Of a stretch of 64,000 nucleotides of DNA, positions 50,392-57,730 are shown one piece after another. Source of the DNA: a virus; the IMG/VR virus record IMGVR_UViG_3300049811_000692, positions 1 to 64,000 of that record; one strand, written 5' to 3'. The position numbers and the translations under genes were made by a program. The notes below the pieces were generated by a model. It did no database searches and was not told where the DNA came from. It saw only the letters and a program-made list of their open reading frames with translations. Positions within the stretch are counted from its first letter, which is position 1. Every line of letters starts with the position of its first letter.

Positions 50392-50975
50392 GCACCGAGC
50401 GCGCCGTGCGCTGCGTCTCAGCCACCAGCCACAGGTGGGATGAGGTCACCCCGACCGACACGCGGCAGCCCTTCACGTTCGCGCTCCTCGCCCGCGTCGC
50501 GTCCAACGTGCTCACGACCACGTTCTTGCTGGGCAAGGCGACCGTGGGTGGGAGCTCGCAAGACACCACCGGCATCGTCATCCACGACTCGAGCGGCGTC
50601 CCGACGCTGCGGCTTCGGCATGGTAGCGGCTCGGCCGGCACCGTCGCCGATTTCGCACCCTTCACGCGGAACGAATGGAGCCTCATCGTCTTCTCGGGTG
50701 ATGGCTCGGGCGGCATGCGGATGCGCTACAACGGCCGCCCGTGCTGCGCGCTGCGCCCGACCGCGTGGGATTTGACCGCGACCATCCCGGCCAGCACGCC
50801 CTTCTCGCTCGGATCGCAGAGCGTCTCGGCCAACGCCTTCTCGGCAGACGCCGACATCGCGGCCGTCATGGGCTGGCGCGGGACGGACCTTCTTCGCCCC
50901 GCTGGACTCGCGAAGGTGCGGCGCCTGGAGGCGTATTTCGCCCGGGTCTATGGGGTGCCGATCAAGAGCTTGTAG
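50199..50975 (+). CDS. LamG-like C-terminal part of the frame-disrupted esterase gene
   Basis: The first ATG in this frame is 50199, but coding character begins near 50121. The 258 residues form a concanavalin/LamG-like domain (FWVRADAANVVETVGPVVHQ, FTFALLARVASN, FLLGKATVGG) ending in RRLEAYFARVYGVPIKSL, a usual end for phage lectin domains. As an intact gene, 49048-50975 would encode a protein of about 642 aa: esterase plus sugar-binding domain. Confidence 0.65.
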   Translation: MAPALDAEILADPELSFWVRADAANVVETVGPVVHQWRDRRPGNAVVFTQAAAGRRGAPVISLVGTERAVRCVSATSHRWDEVTPTDTRQPFTFALLARVASNVLTTTFLLGKATVGGSSQDTTGIVIHDSSGVPTLRLRHGSGSAGTVADFAPFTRNEWSLIVFSGDGSGGMRMRYNGRPCCALRPTAWDLTATIPASTPFSLGSQSVSANAFSADADIAAVMGWRGTDLLRPAGLAKVRRLEAYFARVYGVPIKSL

Positions 50976-50999
50976 GCGAGCCGCACCTTCGCCATGAGC

Positions 51000-51030
51000 C
51001 TTGCGCACCGAAAGATGTGGCCGCCACACC
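51000..51030 (+). promoter_or_regulatory. late promoter-like element, copy 7
   Basis: CTTGCG (51000-51005), 16 bases, CGCCACACC (51022-51030). The preceding CATGAGCCTTGCG is also shared with the 46678 site (TTGAGCCTTGCG). It lies in the 100-bp gap before the 51077 gene. Confidence 0.45.
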
Positions 51031-51076
51031 GATAGGGGCGGGCATCACGCCTGCATGACATGCATGGAGGCGCCCC

Positions 51077-51514
51077 GTGGCCAACCTGACCGACTGGACC
51101 GAGAACAACTTCCTCGACTTCCTTCTTCGCGGGCAGGCCTGGACCTTGCCGGCGGATCTGCACATCGGGCTCTTCACCGTGGCGCCGACGGACGCGGGCG
51201 GCGGCACCGAAGTCACCGGCGGGTCCTACGCGCGCGTGGCCATCACGCGGTCGCTGGCGAACTGGGCGGGCACGCAGTCGGCCGGCAGCACCACCGCCTC
51301 GACCGGCACCGGCGGCCAGACCTCGAACAACGGCACCGTGACCTTCGCGGCCCCCACGGCGAACTGGGGCACCGTCGTCGCGATCGGCGTCTTCACGGCT
51401 TCGTCCGGCGGCAACCTCGTCTTCTGGGCGCCGCTCGGCACGTCGAAGACCATCAACAGCGGCGACCAGGCCCCGGTCATCTCGGCGGGTCAGCTCACGC
51501 TCACCATCGCGTAA
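51077..51514 (+). CDS. phage tail fibre-type protein
   Basis: A 145-aa protein (GTG 51077, GGAGG Shine-Dalgarno) matching a common small tail protein family: TENNFLDFLLRGQAWTLPAD, LHIGLFTVAPTDAGGGTEV, GGSYARVAIT and the closing SGGNLVFWAPLGTSKTINSG. These are beta-sandwich proteins of tail tips and fibres. Length is normal. Confidence 0.8.
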   Translation: MANLTDWTENNFLDFLLRGQAWTLPADLHIGLFTVAPTDAGGGTEVTGGSYARVAITRSLANWAGTQSAGSTTASTGTGGQTSNNGTVTFAAPTANWGTVVAIGVFTASSGGNLVFWAPLGTSKTINSGDQAPVISAGQLTLTIA

Positions 51515-51524
51515 GGCGCGCGCC

Positions 51525-52007
51525 ATGGAATGGGCTGCTCTTCCAGAGCCGAAGCGCCAGGCGCTTCTGGCCCGCCTCGCGGAGCCCGACGTGGCGGGAC
51601 TTCCCGAGTGGGCCGCGGCGGCGGCGTTGAACGCGCCCGACGCAGGGTTGCCGACGGCGCGCGTGCATGTCGCCACCAGCGACGTCTATGGGCACTTGCT
51701 GACGACCGGCGAGTGGCCACCGATCATCATGGCGGCCGAGGCGGGGGGCGGCGCACAGGAAGCGGTTCGGGGGCTCTGCATCCTGGTTCGCGACACCCTG
51801 CAGATGACCTCCCAGCTCGAGACGGGGAAGCCAGAGCGGTACGCGGCGGTGGTGCAGGTGCTTGCCGGCCTCAAGGCAGCGAGCCTCATTTCGGCCAGCA
51901 CAGAGACGGCGCTGCTGGCGCTGGCGGAGGCGCCCCAGTCCTGGGCGCAGGCGAACGGCATCGTCGTGACCGACCAGCTGGTGGGCGCGGCTCGGGGAGG
52001 CATCTGA
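51525..52007 (+). CDS. hypothetical protein
   Basis: A 160-aa, mainly helical protein. The N-terminal half (VAGLPEWAAAAALNAPDAGL) and the middle (SQLETGKPERYAAVVQVLAG) recall small proteins encoded among tail fibres of related phages. Function unknown. Confidence 0.5.
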   Translation: MEWAALPEPKRQALLARLAEPDVAGLPEWAAAAALNAPDAGLPTARVHVATSDVYGHLLTTGEWPPIIMAAEAGGGAQEAVRGLCILVRDTLQMTSQLETGKPERYAAVVQVLAGLKAASLISASTETALLALAEAPQSWAQANGIVVTDQLVGAARGGI

Positions 52008-52008
52008 C

Positions 52009-52440
52009 ATGGCCCAATCCCAGTGGGGCGCGCCCGCCGCCGAGACGAACATCGCCGGCACGGCGCTGAACGGCTTGATCGCGGGCACGACCAGCCTCCC
52101 CATGGAGTTCGAGAACGGCACGGGCCGCATCATCAACGCGCGCCTTCGCCTGGTGCTCGGCTCCATCACCCCGGCCGTGGGCGGCACCGTGGTGCTCCGC
52201 CTGGTGAATTGGGATGCGGCCAACAGCGTGTGGGAGGACTACAGCGCCCTGAGCGGCCATCACGAGTCCTACGCGATCGCGCTCATCCCCTCGGTCGGCG
52301 CGATCAAGCGCGCCATCCTCCCCATGGTGCGTATCTACCCGTGGAGGGTGGGCTTCGTGCTGACGAACAGCAGCGGCGTGAACCTCGCGGCGAGCGGGAA
52401 CGGCCTCTTCCTGAGCACCTTCCCCGAAGAGATGACCTAG
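52009..52440 (+). CDS. beta-rich fibre-associated protein
   Basis: A 143-aa protein with regular beta-strand alternation (RIINARLRLVLGSITPAVGG, TVVLRLVNWDAAN). The pattern suggests a small jelly-roll virion protein. No family recognised. Confidence 0.5.
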   Translation: MAQSQWGAPAAETNIAGTALNGLIAGTTSLPMEFENGTGRIINARLRLVLGSITPAVGGTVVLRLVNWDAANSVWEDYSALSGHHESYAIALIPSVGAIKRAILPMVRIYPWRVGFVLTNSSGVNLAASGNGLFLSTFPEEMT

Positions 52441-52446
52441 CCCCCC

Positions 52447-53256
52447 ATGCCGCGCGGCTTGAACCCACAGGACGACGCCCGCATCCAGGGGCGTCTGTGG
52501 ACCCCTGGCGCGGCCTTTCCTGACGTGGCCGCGTGGCACAGCGCGCTCAATATCGACCGCGCCACCATCACAAACTCCAAGTGGGCGGGGCTTGATAATC
52601 TGGCGGGGCATGCTCGCCTAGTACACACGGCCGATATTTCCCGGCCTCCCCTGGCCACCAATGCGCGGGGCCAGCCCATCATCAATCTTCCGGCTCACGG
52701 CACCTGGCTCTACCACGAGTCCCAGGTTCCGCTGCAAAGTTCCTTTTCTGTTTCGCTCTTGTTCCGCGCCGGCGCTGGTTCCGGCTCAAATGCGCGAGTT
52801 CTGGGCTTCGTGGGCAATTCGGCCGACATGGACTATAACCAAGCGAGCGCGATGGGACTGATCTATCGCAACTCGGCAACCACGTATGGTCTTTACTACA
52901 ACAATGGCGCGGTGGACCTGACATACACCCATGCGGATGGGTGGGGGATCATTACCGTGGAGGCGAGCGTGGCCGCCAATACGATCCGCGTCTTCTCGCG
53001 CGGCGCGGAGGTCGGGTCACGCTCCTGGAACGGGGGCAGCATCGGAGCCGGGCACTTCATTCTGGGGGCCTACCGCATCTCTTCGGCGACGGCGGAGGTG
53101 ATCGGCGAATACGGGGAGATGGTCGCGGTGCGGGGCGAGGCCGGGCGCCGACACCGTGAGCGCGTCGAGGGATACATGGCGTGGAGGTGGGGTGTCGCAG
53201 ACACGATGGCGGCCACACACCCGTACCGGACCCGCCCGCCCCTCCTCGGGGTGTGA
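52447..53256 (+). CDS. LamG-like tail protein
   Basis: A 269-aa protein with the concanavalin-like lectin plan: QSSFSVSLLFRAGAGSG, ATTYGLYYNN, a GWGIITVEASVAANTIRVF strand pair, and the diagnostic end (RRHRERVEGYMAWRWG, then HPYRTRPP) seen in many phage LamG proteins. It probably binds surface sugar. The DNA between about 52550 and 52960 is AT-richer than its surroundings. Confidence 0.7.
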   Translation: MPRGLNPQDDARIQGRLWTPGAAFPDVAAWHSALNIDRATITNSKWAGLDNLAGHARLVHTADISRPPLATNARGQPIINLPAHGTWLYHESQVPLQSSFSVSLLFRAGAGSGSNARVLGFVGNSADMDYNQASAMGLIYRNSATTYGLYYNNGAVDLTYTHADGWGIITVEASVAANTIRVFSRGAEVGSRSWNGGSIGAGHFILGAYRISSATAEVIGEYGEMVAVRGEAGRRHRERVEGYMAWRWGVADTMAATHPYRTRPPLLGV

Positions 53257-53259
53257 CGC

Positions 53260-54399
53260 ATGACGCTCCGCCTTCGCTTCCCCACCCTCTTCTTCCCCTC
53301 ATCTGGCGCCGTCATCGAGCTGGCTGGCGCCGCGACCGCCTCGGGCGTCGCCGCCGGCGTCGTCCGCCCTGGTGCGCGGCTTGCTGGCGCCGCGACCGCC
53401 TCGGGCGTCGCCGCCGGTAATCTCCGGCCCGGCTCGCAGCTCGCGGGCGCCGCAACCGCGTCGGGCGTCGCCACCGGCGCCGTCCGGCCTGGTGCGCGGC
53501 TGGCTGGCGCCGGGACGGCCTCGGGTATCGCCGCAGGTGCCGTCCGGCCCGGCGCGCAGCTCGCGGGCGCCGCCGTCGCCGCGGCCAGCGCCACCGGCGA
53601 CCTGGCCGCGGGCCAGGCCGACCTCGCTGGCGCCGCGACCGCCTCGGGCGTCGCCACCGGCGTCGTCAGGCCTGGCGCGCGCCTTGCGGGCGCGGCCATC
53701 GCCGCTGCCAGCGCGACCGGCGATCTCGTCTCGACTCAGGCGGCCCTCGCCGGCGCCGCAACCGCCTCGGGCGTCGCCACCGGCGCGCTTCGCCCCGGCG
53801 CGCGGCTCGCGGGCGCCGCGACCAGCGCCGGCACGGCGGCGGGGCAGCTCCTCACGACGCCGGCCGGCTTGGCCGGCACCGCCACAGGATCCGGCGTCGC
53901 CGCAGGTGAGCTGCGCCCGGGCGTGCGCCTGGCCGGCGCGGCCGCCGCCACCGCGGTCGCGGACAGCGAAGTCCAGGTTGGGGCGCGCCTTGCCGCCACC
54001 GCCGCGGCCAGTGGCGTGGCCGCCGGCTCGCTCGCGGGTGTGGGCGCGCAGATGGCGGCCGCGGCGACCGCGACCGGCGTCGCCGCCGGCACGCTGCGCC
54101 GAGGCGTCGCGCTCGAGGGGGCTGCCACCGGCAGCGGGATCGCGGCCGGGTCCGTGCGAGTCGGTGTGCGGCTCGATGCCGAGGCCCTGGCGGCGCTGCA
54201 GGCGCTCGGGAACCTCCGCTCCGGCGCGCGCCTGGCCGGCGCCGCCACCGGCACGGCGACGGGCTTCTGCTCCTGGGGCCTCATCCCCCCGCCGCCTGAG
54301 ATCTGGCTCAACCCGCACGTCACGCTGGCGCCGGCCGCCACCGTGCGGACAGAACAGAAGAGGGCCGCGCTCGTCAGCGTTCGCCTCGAGGCTAGGTAG
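53260..54399 (+). CDS. Ala/Gly 20-residue repeat protein
   Basis: A 379-aa protein composed mainly of about 16 consecutive repeats of 20-21 residues with consensus LAGAATASGVAAGxVRPGAR. The last 45 residues (SWGLIPPPPEIWLNPHVTLA and onward) differ and may be the attachment part. Such repeats suggest an extended fibre or solenoid. Neighbouring lectin-like genes place it in the adsorption apparatus. Confidence 0.6.
   Translation: MTLRLRFPTLFFPSSGAVIELAGAATASGVAAGVVRPGARLAGAATASGVAAGNLRPGSQLAGAATASGVATGAVRPGARLAGAGTASGIAAGAVRPGAQLAGAAVAAASATGDLAAGQADLAGAATASGVATGVVRPGARLAGAAIAAASATGDLVSTQAALAGAATASGVATGALRPGARLAGAATSAGTAAGQLLTTPAGLAGTATGSGVAAGELRPGVRLAGAAAATAVADSEVQVGARLAATAAASGVAAGSLAGVGAQMAAAATATGVAAGTLRRGVALEGAATGSGIAAGSVRVGVRLDAEALAALQALGNLRSGARLAGAATGTATGFCSWGLIPPPPEIWLNPHVTLAPAATVRTEQKRAALVSVRLEAR
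53318..54262 (+). repeat. about 16 degenerate 60-63-bp tandem repeats
   Basis: Repeat units begin CTGGCTGGCGCCGCGACCGC or close variants. The first four units are nearly identical and later ones alternate between two variants (…RPGAR and …ATGDL), implying expansion of a two-unit block. Confidence 0.8.
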
Positions 54400-54407
54400 G
54401 AGCGAAG

Positions 54408-54683
54408 ATGATCGTCGGAGACACCATGCGAGTGCGGGTCGCCTTCCTCGACCAGGAAGGCCGCGCCATGGCGGCCTCGGGAATCGAGGTCCGGGTGAAG
54501 CCGCCGGCGGGCGGCGCGCAGATCTATCCGGCCGAGAGCCTGTCGCAGCCCGAGCCCGGAGTCGTTGTGTTCGACGTCGTGGCCCTGACGGCAGGGACCT
54601 ACGTGGCGCGCGCGAGCTGCACAGGCCCCGTGGCGGCGGCCGTCGAGACTTCGTGGGAGGTCGCCGCGTCGGCAGTCCTATGA
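54408..54683 (+). CDS. small Ig-like tail protein
   Basis: A 91-aa protein with an Ig-type beta pattern (TMRVRVAFLDQEGRAMAASG, GVVVFDVVALTAGTYVARAS). Similar small proteins are found near fibre genes and are thought to decorate tail structures. Preceded by GGAGCGAAG as Shine-Dalgarno. Confidence 0.5.
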   Translation: MIVGDTMRVRVAFLDQEGRAMAASGIEVRVKPPAGGAQIYPAESLSQPEPGVVVFDVVALTAGTYVARASCTGPVAAAVETSWEVAASAVL

Positions 54684-55012
54684 CCGCCCTGGACAACCAG
54701 GGCGGGCATACCGCCAAGCTCCTGAGAGAGCAGGAGCCATCCATGGGGGAGTACGATCGCGAGTTGGGCAAGATCACGGGGCGGCTCGATGCCATCGACG
54801 CCCACCTCCGTGACGTGCTCGACGAGCTGCGCCGGGAGCGCGAAGCGCGGGTGGCGACGGCCCAGCGGCTCGCGGCCCTGGAGGCGAGCGGGAAGCTCAG
54901 CGGCGGCGGCGGCGCGCCGGGCGCGGGGCACACGGTCGTCGGCGCGGTGCTGATCCTGCTCGGCGCCGGCGTGGCGTGGATCACGAAGTTCTTGGTGGCG
55001 GGAGCTGGATGA
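54680..55012 (+). CDS. coiled-coil membrane protein (lysis-module candidate)
   Basis: A 110-aa protein: a charged amphipathic helix (about residues 25-72) followed by a Gly hinge and one C-terminal membrane segment (TVVGAVLILLGAGVAWITKF). This layout resembles XhlA-like haemolysin or holin-associated proteins. It overlaps both neighbours (4 bases each) and precedes the holin candidate. Confidence 0.55.
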   Translation: MTALDNQGGHTAKLLREQEPSMGEYDRELGKITGRLDAIDAHLRDVLDELRREREARVATAQRLAALEASGKLSGGGGAPGAGHTVVGAVLILLGAGVAWITKFLVAGAG

Positions 55013-55260
55013 TGCTGGACATTCTGATGCGCGAGCTGGGGCGGATGACCCGGGAGCAGAGCACCTGGACGGGTGTGGCGCTGCTCGCGATCATCATGCT
55101 GCTGCTCAAGGTGGTCTGGGGCGTGTCGGGCGACGAGGTGGCCCGCGAGGTGGCGGGCTTCGCCGCGGCGCTGGGAGGCCTCGCCGGCCTCGCCAAGATC
55201 ATCCTGCCCGACCGGGCCGCCCCGCCGCCCCAGAACGAAAAACCCCCCACCGCCGGTTAG
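55009..55260 (+). CDS. holin candidate
   Basis: An 83-aa protein with two membrane segments (TGVALLAIIMLLLKVVWGV and EVAGFAAALGGLAGLAKIIL) and a Pro-rich polar C-terminus, a common holin layout. It is the last gene of the rightward late operon. No endolysin gene follows, so the partner enzyme must be elsewhere. ATG 55009 or 55012. Confidence 0.55.
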   Translation: MMLDILMRELGRMTREQSTWTGVALLAIIMLLLKVVWGVSGDEVAREVAGFAAALGGLAGLAKIILPDRAAPPPQNEKPPTAG

Positions 55261-55272
55261 GGCGATGGGGGG
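55238..55272 (-). terminator. terminator at the convergence of late and leftward operons
   Basis: Inverted repeat CCCCCCACCGCC / GGCGATGGGGGG (55243-55254 and 55261-55272, one mismatch) with AAAAA at 55238-55242. Read leftward it is a hairpin followed by five U, an intrinsic terminator for the 55280 gene. It may also slow rightward transcripts. Confidence 0.75.
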
Positions 55273-55279
55273 GGTGGGC

Positions 55280-55930
55280 TCAGGAGGCCTTTCGGCGTCC
55301 TGCTAGAACGTCGAGCCGCGCGATGGCGGAATCGACCTTCTTGATGAGGGCGTCCCTCTTGCCGAGGAACTCCTTGGAGAGCGCCTCGAGCTCGGTCTTG
55401 AGGGCGGTCACTTCGGCGCGCATGCCGGCGACCTCGGGATCCACGCGGATCGGCCCGTAGGCCGCCTCGCGGATCGTCGCGACCCAGGACCAGGGGAGGT
55501 TGAGTTCCCCGCCGATCTTCTGGTCGCTGTAGCCATCCAAGTAGCAGCCGGCGTCGTCGTCGAAGACGGCGTCGAGCTTCTGCCGGATTTGGAGGCGCTG
55601 CGCGCCGGATGGATTCCGCTCGGCGGGCGGGTTGGTGTTGGCGGCCACGGGGGCCTCCTCAGTTAGGGGTTGTGTGGAAGGTGCTGCGTCACCGTGCGCG
55701 CGGAGAGCGCGGGCGGCTTGGCAGGCTGGGCAGCGGGCGTCGGAGGCGCGATTGGGGTGGGCAAGCCACCCTTGCTTCACGGCCTTCTTCGCCATGGTCT
55801 CGGGGTTCATGGGCCCGTAAGGGATCCGAACATCGAGGGTTGTCCCGCAATCGTTGCAGGTGAAACGAGCGATGGGCACGAACCGCCCACCGTCCGCCTG
55901 GACGCTGCCCTTCTCAAAGCCAAGGGCCAT
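55280..55930 (-). CDS. zinc-ribbon/HTH regulatory protein candidate
   Basis: A 216-aa leftward protein. An N-terminal zinc ribbon (FTCNDCGTTL and DARCPACQAA) is followed by a linker, then a helix-turn-helix-like region (SDQKIGGELNLPWSWVATIR) and a C-terminal coiled coil (MRAEVTALKTELEALSKEF). I chose ATG 55930 because GGAG lies nine bases ahead; ATG 55945 and GTG 55987 are alternatives. An operator copy and a TATAAT box lie just upstream, so it may regulate itself and could be the protein that reads the operator. Confidence 0.6.
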   Translation of the reverse strand: MALGFEKGSVQADGGRFVPIARFTCNDCGTTLDVRIPYGPMNPETMAKKAVKQGWLAHPNRASDARCPACQAARALRAHGDAAPSTQPLTEEAPVAANTNPPAERNPSGAQRLQIRQKLDAVFDDDAGCYLDGYSDQKIGGELNLPWSWVATIREAAYGPIRVDPEVAGMRAEVTALKTELEALSKEFLGKRDALIKKVDSAIARLDVLAGRRKAS

Positions 55931-55968
55931 GTGAGAGGGCTCCATGTTGCCGGGCCAATTCCCGGACA

Positions 55969-56010
55969 ACGGCCCATTATACCACACTTAAATGTGATTG
56001 ACACACATCA
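55969..56010 (-). promoter_or_regulatory. leftward promoter with operator copy 4
   Basis: On the minus strand a perfect TATAAT (plus positions 55976-55981) follows TCACATTTAAGTGTGG (plus 55983-55998), a member of the operator family placed in the -35/-10 spacer. On the plus strand TTGACA at 55999-56004 offers a divergent -35 box. A bound repressor would block the leftward promoter. Confidence 0.6.
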
Positions 56011-56011
56011 A

Positions 56012-56212
56012 TCAGCGCGCCCGCCGGGGCGGCGGGGTCGTCGCCACGCAGGCCGCCGGGAACCAGAGGCGGTCGCGGGCGAGGGTCAGCTCGACCGCCT
56101 GATGGGCCGCGAGGCAGCTCTCGGCCGCGGTCTCCCGGACCTGGCACTCGAGGCGCACCCCGCTGGCAGGGGGCTGGCAGACGTAGAAGAGGAGGACGAA
56201 GACGGCTGTCAT
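56012..56212 (-). CDS. small exported protein candidate
   Basis: A 66-aa leftward protein with an N-terminal hydrophobic stretch (MTAVFVLLFYVCQPPASG) that reads as a signal peptide or anchor and four cysteines in all (YVC, LEC, ESC, AAC), suggesting two disulfides in the periplasm. The frame extends upstream to 56230, but ATG 56212 fits the signal peptide. An operator copy lies directly upstream, as for known lysogeny-conversion genes. Confidence 0.5.
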   Translation of the reverse strand: MTAVFVLLFYVCQPPASGVRLECQVRETAAESCLAAHQAVELTLARDRLWFPAACVATTPPPRRAR

Positions 56213-56222
56213 TGGGCGACCC

Positions 56223-56240
56223 CACCACACATCTCGATGT
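56223..56240. promoter_or_regulatory. palindromic operator, copy 5
   Basis: CACATCTCGATGTG (core 56227-56240) keeps the CACAT-N4-ATGTG core and, as at 55983, is followed on the minus strand by TGTGG. It lies 11 bases or more ahead of the 56012-56212 gene. Confidence 0.55.
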
Positions 56241-56301
56241 GCGTAAAGTCAGGGAAGGGAATCGGCGGGGCGCCGGATCGAGGCGACGGAACGCCACCAA
56301 T

Positions 56302-56324
56302 AAAATCCGCGACTTGCGGCTTTT
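56302..56324. terminator. small bidirectional terminator candidate beside attP
   Basis: AAAATCCGC and GCGGCTTTT pair (one mismatch) around a five-base loop, giving U-tracts on both strands. It lies between the small exported gene and the attP core in a 177-bp gene-free stretch. Confidence 0.4.
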
Positions 56325-56330
56325 CCGGCG

Positions 56331-56378
<48 letters not shown>

Positions 56379-56389
56379 AAATCAAGGCC

Positions 56390-57475
56390 TTACGGGTCGT
56401 CATTTCCGGAGTTCCGTCGCCGGTTCCGTCGCCCTTCCGCCGCCACCCGCGCCTCGGCCGCCCGCTCGAACTGCTCGGGCGTGAAGCGGACGTACCGCCG
56501 GCGCATCTGGGGCGTCTTGTGGCCCCCGTGGCTGCTCAGCCCGATCTCATCCGCCCCCGAATCCGCCAGCTCCGTCAGCCCGGTCGCCCGCAGGTCCCGG
56601 AACTGCAGGTCGTCCGGCACGCCAGCCGCCTTGGCGACCTCCCGGAAGACGTGTCGGAAGTGGTCCTGGCGCCAGGGGCGCTTCGTCGCCTCGCAGATCA
56701 CGACCTGCACGCCCGTCCGGGGCGTCGCAGCGAGCGCGGCGGCGAGGTCGGGGTAGGCGCCGGCCACCAAGGGGATGACCTCGCCCGTCTTGCGGGTCCC
56801 CACCTGGCGCTGGTCGAGCGCGGTCCACGTCAGGCCGATCACGTCGCCCTGGCGCAGGGTCGCCCGCCAGGAGAGCAGCACCGCCAGCGCCATGCTCGGC
56901 CAGCCCATCTCCCGCGCCGCGGCGATCACCGCCTCGATCTGCTCGGCGCTCCAGCGCTGCTTGCGGGAGGCGATGCCCTGAAGCTCCATCCGGGCCCAGG
57001 GGTTGTCCCGCCGGTCCACATGGTCCCGCCGGCCGCCCCAGTTCCACACCCGCCGCGCGTACCGGCAGGCGTAGTGCGCGGTTGCCTTCCCGTGGTCGAG
57101 GCACAGGGCCTCGTACAGCCGATCCGCGTGGCGCGGCTTGAGGGCGCCCGCCGGGAAGCCGCCCAGCGCCACGCCCCCGACCGGCAGGCCGCATAGCAGC
57201 CGGCCCAGCCACAGGTAGTCCTTCTTCGTGGAGGGGGCGAGGCGCCCGAATCGCTCATCCTGCTCGAACAGCGTGAACAGCCAGCGCACCGAGCCCGGTG
57301 CCGGCCCTTGGCCCTTCTGCAGCTCTGCGTTGATCTGCCGCGCCAGCGCCCAGGCGACCGTCTGATCGGCGCCGAGCGCCCGAGGCTTCATCTGGCCCCG
57401 GAGCTGCCGGGGCGGCTCCCAGAACCAGCGGCCCTTCCTCTGGATGGTGTGGGGTGGGCGGTCGGTCTCGCTCAT
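56390..57475 (-). CDS. int: tyrosine recombinase (integrase)
   Basis: A 361-aa leftward protein that inserts and removes the phage at the tRNA-Lys gene. N-terminal arm-binding and core-binding parts are followed by the catalytic domain: Arg208 (WRATLRQGDV), Lys229 (TRKTGEV), the box II segment QFRDLRATG with Arg296, His319 (SHGGHKT) and the nucleophile Tyr328 (RRRYVRF). The usual first His of the HxxR motif is Arg293 here. It lies next to attP and below the excisionase candidate in one leftward operon. Full length. Confidence 0.93.
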   Translation of the reverse strand: MSETDRPPHTIQRKGRWFWEPPRQLRGQMKPRALGADQTVAWALARQINAELQKGQGPAPGSVRWLFTLFEQDERFGRLAPSTKKDYLWLGRLLCGLPVGGVALGGFPAGALKPRHADRLYEALCLDHGKATAHYACRYARRVWNWGGRRDHVDRRDNPWARMELQGIASRKQRWSAEQIEAVIAAAREMGWPSMALAVLLSWRATLRQGDVIGLTWTALDQRQVGTRKTGEVIPLVAGAYPDLAAALAATPRTGVQVVICEATKRPWRQDHFRHVFREVAKAAGVPDDLQFRDLRATGLTELADSGADEIGLSSHGGHKTPQMRRRYVRFTPEQFERAAEARVAAEGRRNRRRNSGNDDP

Positions 57476-57484
57476 CGGTCCCCC

Positions 57485-57730
57485 TCAGCGGAGGCCGAGC
57501 GCCCGATCCAGGAGGCGCTCGGCGCCCTCCACGGTAGCCCCGGGACCATGGGGGGTGTCCAGGGCACGCTCCACTGCCGCCCGGCTCCAGCGCGCCCGGA
57601 GGTCGTCAGGAGACACCCCCCAGAGCGGCATTGGGAGCTGCCCCTCCTGCATGCGCGCATGCAGCTCCTTCGCCGTCACCTGGAGGTGCCGGAGCAGCTG
57701 CGCGCGCGTGAAGGTGCCGGGTGTCTCCAT
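57485..57730 (-). CDS. excisionase-like small HTH protein
   Basis: An 81-aa leftward protein ending 9 bases before the integrase start. The segment FTRAQLLRHLQVTAKELHAR plus the following GQLPMP turn resembles winged-helix proteins of the AlpA/Xis type. Position just upstream of int suggests a recombination directionality factor. ATG 57730 overlaps the stop of the GcrA-like gene. Confidence 0.6.
   Translation of the reverse strand: METPGTFTRAQLLRHLQVTAKELHARMQEGQLPMPLWGVSPDDLRARWSRAAVERALDTPHGPGATVEGAERLLDRALGLR

Noticed and set aside
53318-54262. CRISPR array
   Set aside because: The 60-bp units are in-frame coding repeats without unique spacers and no cas gene is near.
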